Source of the DNA: Acanthamoeba castellanii str. Neff | Taxonomy: Eukaryota > Discosea > Longamoebia > Acanthamoebidae | Assembly: GCF_000313135.1 (NCBI RefSeq) | Contig: NW_004457394.1 | Span: 99,141 to 163,140 of the forward strand | DNA length: 64,000 nucleotides | Direction of reading: 5' to 3' | Translations under genes and position numbers: made by a program | In this document: piece after piece, positions 58,881 to 64,000 of the stretch | How positions within the stretch are numbered: position 1 is the first letter of the stretch | Layout: each line of letters opens with the position of its first letter | Notes under the pieces: generated by a model | Databases searched by the model: none | What the model was told of the DNA's origin: nothing | Seen by the model: the letters and a program-made list of their open reading frames with translations, nothing else

Positions 58881-58995
58881 GTTGGACTTGGCTTTGGTTG
58901 CCCGCCAATTTGGCGTGTTTTCTTGCCGTGTGAGTTCACTTGGACGGTGCACGCATAAAACGAACGACAACACATTCGTCTATCAGCCGATCGGC

Positions 58996-59340
58996 ATGGA
59001 GGCGGTGCTCCACACACGATCCGCCACCACCACTATCATACCACCATTATTGCAACCACCCGCGACCCCAACGTGAGAACGCTGCTGTTGCTCAGCACCG
59101 CCGCCCACCGACCAACCTAAATTCGGTTCCGTGCTGGCATCGCTGTCGGACTTCCAGCATCACGAGAGCGTGATCGAACGGATGATCGGTCTGGACCTCG
59201 CGGAGGTGCACGCGATGTTGTACTCCACAGCGTTGGCGAGGGCGCACGATTTAGGGTACCCCATCTACGACACCGCCATCAAGGCACTCAAACGCCGCAG
59301 AAGCATGTGGTTCTACGAGTCGGGCGGGAAGATAAAGCGT
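58996..59340 (+). pseudogene. Viral ORF fragment at the right junction
   Basis: A frame that opens at ATG 58996 meets a TGA at 59074 and is then open from 59077 through SVLASLSDFQHHESVIERMI and AEVHAMLYSTALARAHDLGY up to about 59340. Beyond that it reads antisense host sequence. The protein-like part has viral-block codon use. The missing proper start and the run into the host gene mark it as truncated at the insertion border. No family is recognised. Confidence 0.4.
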
Positions 59341-59423
59341 TGGCTTTATAGCCAGCGTTGGTCACTAACTTCCAGAAGATGCAAGTGGCTAGGAAGACAT
59401 ATCTCTGTTGTCTGTTGTCATCA

Positions 59424-60737
59424 TCACGGCAAGAGGACAATCTTGCCGGCATGCGCACCATGAAGGATCTCGTCGTGTGCTTTTGGTGCATCCACCAGGG
59501 CGAACTCCTTGGCGACGATGGGTCGCAGAGAACCGTTGGTCAAACCCGCTCCGATAAAGGCGCGCTGCTCGGCTACTTCATCTGGCGTCGAACGGTGCAA
59601 AGCAAAACCGATAACGGTAGCGTCCTTCATCATAAGAAGCCTGTTGTCCAAAGAGGGTTCCAATTAGTCAATCAATAGTAGAGATGCCATGGGGATGGGG
59701 TACATACCCTGGTGCCAACTTATCGACCTCTCCACGGCTGCCCACCACCACCACTGTACCTCCTACTCGGATGACATCGAGATCCTTCACCAAATTGACA
59801 TCGGCCAGCACCTCGATGACGATGTCGACGCCAGCACCGTCCTTGGTGACCAGCTTAACGTGTCCGATGTAGTCGCTGTCTCTGTGGTTGAACACCTGAT
59901 GGGCGCCTTGTTGGGTCACCAGGTCCCTGCCTTCCTTCGTGCTTGCCGTGCCGATGACCTGAAGGCCGAGGGCCACAGCGATTTGCACTGCTGCAATGCC
60001 CACACCGCCACTTGCTCCATGCACGAGAACCGTCTGCCCTGGTCTGGCCTTGGCCTTTTGTACCAGCGCTCTGGAAACAAGCATTGTGTCGTGAGCATCG
60101 ATGCGAGGTATGGATGGGAGTATACGGCCTTACCTGTAGGCGGTCGAGTAGGCAGCGAAGACGCCTGCGCCTTGGCTGAAGGTCACGTTATCAGGCAAAG
60201 GATGGACTTGGTTCTGAGAGAGAGAGTTTTTTTTTTTTACGAGTGGTAAGCATCTGAACTTGTGCAGGATAGGCCTGGCGCCGGAAGAGTACCTCTTGTG
60301 CAAGAGCATGCGAGGCATAAGTGCCCGTTAGTGCACCGGCCAGATAGACCCTATCACCTTTCTAATGAACAACGTCGCAATATTGATGTAAGCGGTGATA
60401 GGCTGTCTCATCGATTCAATTCACGTCAATTGAGAGTTAAGCACCTTGAAGCGTGTGGAGGAGGGAGCGTCTACGACCACTCCGGCACCATCAAAACCGG
60501 GTGTGTGGGGTAGATTGACGGGGAAGTCCTTGGAACCGGCACGAATGTCAGCGTCCAAAGGGTTCACGCCGACGGCTTTGATTTCAACAAGCACCTGCGT
60601 ATTCACGTATTAGAATGAACATCTCAACAAAGAGAGGGAGAACATACTTGGCCGGGGGCGGGAGTGGGGATGGCCAAATCGTGCTTGAGTTCTAGCACCG
60701 ACGGGTCGCCAAACTTGGAGATCACTATAGCGTGCAT
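59424..60737 (-). CDS. Zinc-independent quinone oxidoreductase (zeta-crystallin-like MDR)
   Basis: Six or so exons from ATG 60737. Opening MHAIVISKFGDPSVLELKHD is the MDR quinone-reductase start, followed by VLVEIKAVGVNPLDADIRAG, LPHTPGFDGAGVVV, the spliced region around GAGVFAAYSTAYR, and the NADPH-binding segment VLVHGASGGVGIAAVQIA (about 60020, the AxxGxxG motif). Then come HRDSDYIGHVKLVTKDGAGV and VGGTVVVVGSRGEV, ending HAGKIVLLP-stop (TGA at 59424). No structural zinc Cys loop is seen, as expected for this subgroup. It should reduce quinones or enones with NADPH in the cytosol. It is divergent from the SDR gene. Confidence 0.85.
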
Positions 60738-61121
60738 GTTGAAGTTCTTCTTGTCTTTGTTAGCTTACGGCCAGGGTTTGTTGTGGTTGTGTGTCTTTTT
60801 TTTTCTTTTAAATTGCGCAGGCCGGCGATGATAGGCTATCGGCGACTGGCCACCGGGCCGCAACAACGGGCCGGTAACAAGGCCGCGCCCGTCGCAAACG
60901 CTAGGACTAATCTGCCGTTGCCCTTCTGAAAGCCAATTACGCAGATAACATTTCATAAAAGCGCCCCTATTGGTTATTCGGCCCGTGACTCGACTCCGTC
61001 GCCGCCTGACGTGATCGCCGATACTTTAATATGTCGGCGCGCTGCAGGAATAAAAAAGAGCAAACAGCCACACAGAATCATAACAACGCCCGCAAGAAGA
61101 AGAAGAAGTAGCAACAACAGC
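60738..61121. promoter_or_regulatory. Divergent promoter between two oxidoreductase genes
   Basis: 384 bp between start codons on opposite strands. It holds a T-rich run (60795-60807) and a near-palindromic GCCACCGGGCCGCAACAACGG region near 60850. There is no definite TATA box. Shared regulation of the two redox genes is possible (inference). Confidence 0.35.
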
Positions 61122-62484
61122 ATGTCGTTCCCAAGAATTCTGGTAACCGGCGTAACGGGCTACATGTACAGGCTACTCTCCTACTCTCCTCCTTTGTTCC
61201 TTCTTCTTCTTCTTCCTGCTTACACATCTAATCGTGCCTTCTTTCGATTCTTCCATAGCGGAGGCTCAATCTTGGCGACACTCCAAAACAGCACTGACGT
61301 GGACATCAAGAACACCCAATTGTTCGGTCTTGTGCGCAGCGAGGCACAGGCAAACGTCCTTAAGAGCAAAGGTACACAGGCTGTGCTTTTTCCTGGACTG
61401 CACGACAGAGACTCCCTCCGAAAGATCGCTAGCGAGTATGACGGTATGCTCCACCTACCGTGTCCAACCCCGTCATGACGTTTGTTGAGTGACCCCTGTT
61501 CATGGATACACACAGTTATCATCGATTCAGCGGCTACTTTGGATCCGGAGGCCGCAAAAGCGCTGGTTCTTGGCTTAGCTGATCGCAAGAATGACACCGG
61601 CAAACAAACCTACTTCATTCATGTACGTACATGCCTCCATCATCATCATCATCATCACGGTGTTGGCTTACCAAGGGGCAATTGCAGACTTCCGGAACGT
61701 CCAACCTGAGCGATCGTCCCATCTCTGGTCAGTACCTCGAACCAGTGCCAAGAATCTTTTCGGACAAGGATGACATCTACAGCTACGAGAAGGAGAGAGA
61801 AGCGAAGGAGGAGTACGACCAACGAACGACAGACATGGCCATCATCGATACGGCGAACGAGGTCGGCGTACAGACATACATCATCGTCGCACCCACCATC
61901 TTCGGCACCGGCACTGGTCACTTCAACAAGTTTTCGATTCAAATCCCCGTCATCACCCGCCAGACGATCAAGTCCGGCCAGGCGGAGGTCATCGGCGAGG
62001 GAAAGGGCGAGTGGGACCACGTCCATATCGCGGACTTGGTTCTCCTCTACGAGTTGATCTTGGCGAAGGTCTTGAAAGGTGAGGACCTGCCTTGCCTCCA
62101 GCGAGGAATCTACTTTGCCGAGACAGGCCGGCACACTTGGCTCGAACTCTCCCAAGGCGTTGCAGCTGCAGGACTCGATCTGGGCGCTTTGAAGACCGAC
62201 AAGGTGAAGAGCGTCACTCTGGAGGAAGCTGCACGCTGGTTCGGAGGTAGTGCTTCCTTTGCCGAACTTGCATTCGCTTCCAAGTACGTAACAACATGTT
62301 ATCCTTTTTGATCTCAGCGTGCTGTTGGCCTCATTCACTCACTTTCGGTCTGACTCGGATCAGTTCTCGGACGAGGGGTGATCTAAGCAGAGAGATTGGT
62401 TGGAAGCCCTCCAAGACCGATGAAGATTGGCGATCGACCTTCCGTGCCGATTTCAGTGCGCTCCTCAAAGAACAGCAAGCGTAA
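61122..62484 (+). CDS. NAD(P)-binding SDR, epimerase/NmrA-like
   Basis: Five exons with consistent phase: 61122-61165, 61259-61443, 61516-61622, 61688-62283, 62364-62484. The Rossmann motif is formed across the first intron: ILVTGVTGYIGGSIL, a GxxGxxG signature. Further landmarks are LFGLVRSEAQANVLK, ATLDPEAAKALVLGL, HTSGTSNLSD, VQTYIIVAPTIFGTGTG, WDHVHIADLVLLYELI and IGWKPSKTDEDW. There is no Tyr-x3-Lys in the usual place, typical of the atypical SDR group of fungal and amoebal nucleoside-diphosphate-sugar epimerase-like proteins. The substrate is unknown. All splice sites are GT-AG. Confidence 0.8.
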
Positions 62485-62889
62485 GCATGTCTCTCTATGC
62501 GCTGTGCCGCGTTTCTCGTGCTCGAAGACCCGTAATAATGACCCTTTCCCTTCGCCTTGGGTGCACATACGCAAACACCAATACGCCCGAGAAGATAACA
62601 TACTCGTCTTGAACGGAGCAGAGACGGCGGTTGCGTTGCCGAGTCCATGGCGGCCATCGCGAGGCCTGAGTTGGAACGGATGAGCGCCATCATTAAGCGT
62701 CGCGCTCATAGTGCGAACCGATGGTGGCATGCCGAATGGTCCTTTTTATTGGTCTTTGCTGTTGCTGCAGAAGAGAGGTGTTCACCCTCGCGAACGATCT
62801 TCGGCATCTCGAGCGAGGATAACAAGACAGAGATCGAACCAATTGGGGGGCGGTGCTGATCCCTCCTGAACAACTTCGGCGATCTCCGT
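62485..62889. other. Convergent intergenic region
   Basis: This lies between the stop of the SDR gene (plus) and the stop of the capsid gene (minus). No gene is seen. It marks the left border of the second viral piece. Confidence 0.35.
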
Positions 62890-64000
62890 TTAGTTGGCAT
62901 ACTGCGGAGAAAAGAGAAGAGAGAACGAGGTGAGTACACGAACACGGGTTGCAATGGGGAGGTGGGGAGACATACCAGCTTACCCATCATGCCCCTGGAT
63001 GAAGTAATGGCAAGAAGGAGGAAGAAGAAAAACACCGGGTCAGTCCAATTCAAGGCATGGTGTGGTGCATTCGGGCGGGGGGTGACATACGAGACGACAC
63101 GGTGCACGTTGTGGTTGGGCGCGTAGACGCGGATCTGGCCGTTGAAGGGGGTGGCGTGGGCCGCCGACTCGGCGTTGTAGGCGTTGGGGAAGATGAGGCG
63201 CAGGGTGACGTTGTCGATCCTCGAGAAGTTGCACGAGCCCGAGGGCTGCTTGTCCTCGGGGTAGAGGGCGAAGCTGTAGTTGTAGATGAAGCCCGAGGGC
63301 TTGCTGGTGTGCTTCTCGCGCGGGTGCACGGTGCGGTAATACTGGGCGGGGTGCTCGAGGGTGCGCGGGTGGCCGTTGAGCTGGAGCTCGGCCGAGGCGA
63401 TGGGGTCGAACACGAGGCCGAGACCGGCGTCGTACTGGCCCGACCAGTTGAACCAGTCGTTACCACCGCCGCCGGCCAGGGCGCCGGGCCCGGTGTAGGG
63501 CGTGGGCGTGATGGCCGAGTCGCGTTGGACGACCCAGAGGAGCTCCTTCACGGGGTGGTTGAAGTTGAGGCGCACGTGCTGCGAGCTCACGCCGGCGGTG
63601 TGCGACTCGGAGCTCGAGTGCTGCACCTCGTCGACGAGGTACTCGTGCATCTGCTGGGCGAACATGCGCCTCTCCATGGCGTCGAGGAACACGTAGTTGA
63701 GCAGCAGGGTCATCTCGCACATGTCGCCGGGCTGGGCGAGCGTGGCGGGGTTGTTGGCCTCGCCGGAGCGCACGATGAGCTCCTCGGCGCGGCGCGTGCG
63801 CACGTTGATCTTGCCGTCGTGATACTGGAGCGCGATGAGCGGCAGGGCGTGCTCGGTGTGCCTGTTCCAGTCAAACTGCAGGGCACGTAGATGTGCTGGG
63901 TGCGCTTACCGTAGTCAATGAGCTGCTCGCGGGTGTCGGCCTGACCGACCTGGTCGCCGAGCTTCTTCTCTGCGTGGAGCGTGACCTGCTCGAGCATCTC
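62890..64000 (-). CDS. Giant-virus major capsid protein (double jelly-roll), 5' part off the right edge
   Basis: Reading leftwards: VTLHAEKKLGDQVG and the phrase before a frame break near 63885, then TEHALPLIALQYHDGKINV, GDMCEMTLLLNYVFLDAMER, FAQQMHEYLVDEVQ and VRLNFNHPVKELLWVVQRDS, a hallmark of NCLDV capsid proteins. Later come YTGPGALAGG, EHPAQYYRTVHP, FIYNYSFALYPEDKQPSGSC and IDNVTLRLIF. The large exon ends at 63091. A 19-nt exon (62994-62976) and a 12-nt exon (62901-62890) finish the protein as SGMMGKLYAN-stop, the usual capsid C-terminus. Both introns have GTATGT donors. The break at 63885 looks like one C missing from a C-run. Closest relatives would be medusavirus/phycodnavirus-type capsids (inference). 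Confidence 0.85.

Larger units (their letters stand above)
44150..59340. mobile_element. Integrated giant-virus segment (endogenous viral element)
   Basis: About 20 intronless genes with short spacers and mixed strands replace the intron-rich host pattern. Content (F-box, BTB, MYND, Hint, fibre-like, linker-histone-like, kinase, thiol-protease-like) is typical of amoeba-infecting large DNA viruses. At least six genes show frame breaks and one an inversion, so the segment looks inactive. The right border lies near 59340, where a viral frame runs into host quinone oxidoreductase 3' sequence. The left border is unclear because CpG-poor, gene-poor DNA precedes it. No terminal repeat or target-site duplication was identified. 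Confidence 0.7.

Noticed and set aside
63868..63903. 34-nt intron (GTAAGC...TGCAG) in the capsid gene
   Set aside because: Borders look canonical, but removal creates an immediate stop and deletes a conserved strand, so a one-base frame break fits better.

Overview
The window looks like nuclear DNA of an amoebozoan, most probably Acanthamoeba, carrying integrated pieces of giant (nucleocytoplasmic large DNA) virus. The organism call is an inference. It rests on GC-rich, intron-dense eukaryotic genes with short GTACGT...AG introns, on amoeba-type gene content, and on a giant-virus major capsid gene of the type known in Acanthamoeba genomes. A run of 430 N (41653-42082) marks an assembly gap.

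Host block 1 (1-20500), mostly minus strand: a multi-RRM RNA-binding protein cut by the left edge; a purine-rich stretch without a recognisable gene; an RFX-type transcription factor; a large carboxylic-acid-reductase-like enzyme (adenylation, carrier, reductase) with an N-terminal ZZ zinc finger; a longin/adaptor small-chain protein on the plus strand; a helical plus Ser/Pro-rich protein of unknown function; and a GT31 glycosyltransferase.

20500-23400 is anomalous: host-like exon scraps, then about 2 kb of CpG-depleted DNA (no CpG at all between 22090 and 22985) with a 60-bp tandem repeat.

Host block 2 (23418-41073): long-chain acyl-CoA synthetase, GATA factor, very-long-chain enoyl-CoA reductase (TECR), GPI ethanolamine-phosphate transferase 1 (PIG-N), NAA60-like N-acetyltransferase and a PTP-like phosphatase. 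Several act at the ER (acyl activation, fatty-acid elongation, GPI assembly, Golgi/ER N-acetylation).

Viral block (about 41074-59340): intronless, tightly packed genes on both strands. The left part (to about 44.8 kb) is CpG-poor, with Cys-rich proteins, a MYND finger, an ORF broken by TGA stops and a double-HMG-box protein. The right part (44.8-59.3 kb) is CpG-rich and encodes F-box, Hint, SAP/thiol-protease-like, tail-fibre-like, polysaccharide lyase 8, secreted Cys-rich, BTB, SAM, linker-histone-like, kinase and unknown proteins. Many are broken by single-base frame breaks, and one by a local inversion, so this looks like a decaying endogenous viral element.

Two host oxidoreductases (zeta-crystallin-like quinone oxidoreductase and an NmrA/epimerase-like SDR) follow as a divergent pair. 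The window then ends inside a second viral piece, a major capsid protein gene whose conserved C-terminus is split over a 19-nt and a 12-nt exon by two GT-AG introns.

Introns throughout the host genes carry variants of a CGACA/TGTCG short tandem repeat.
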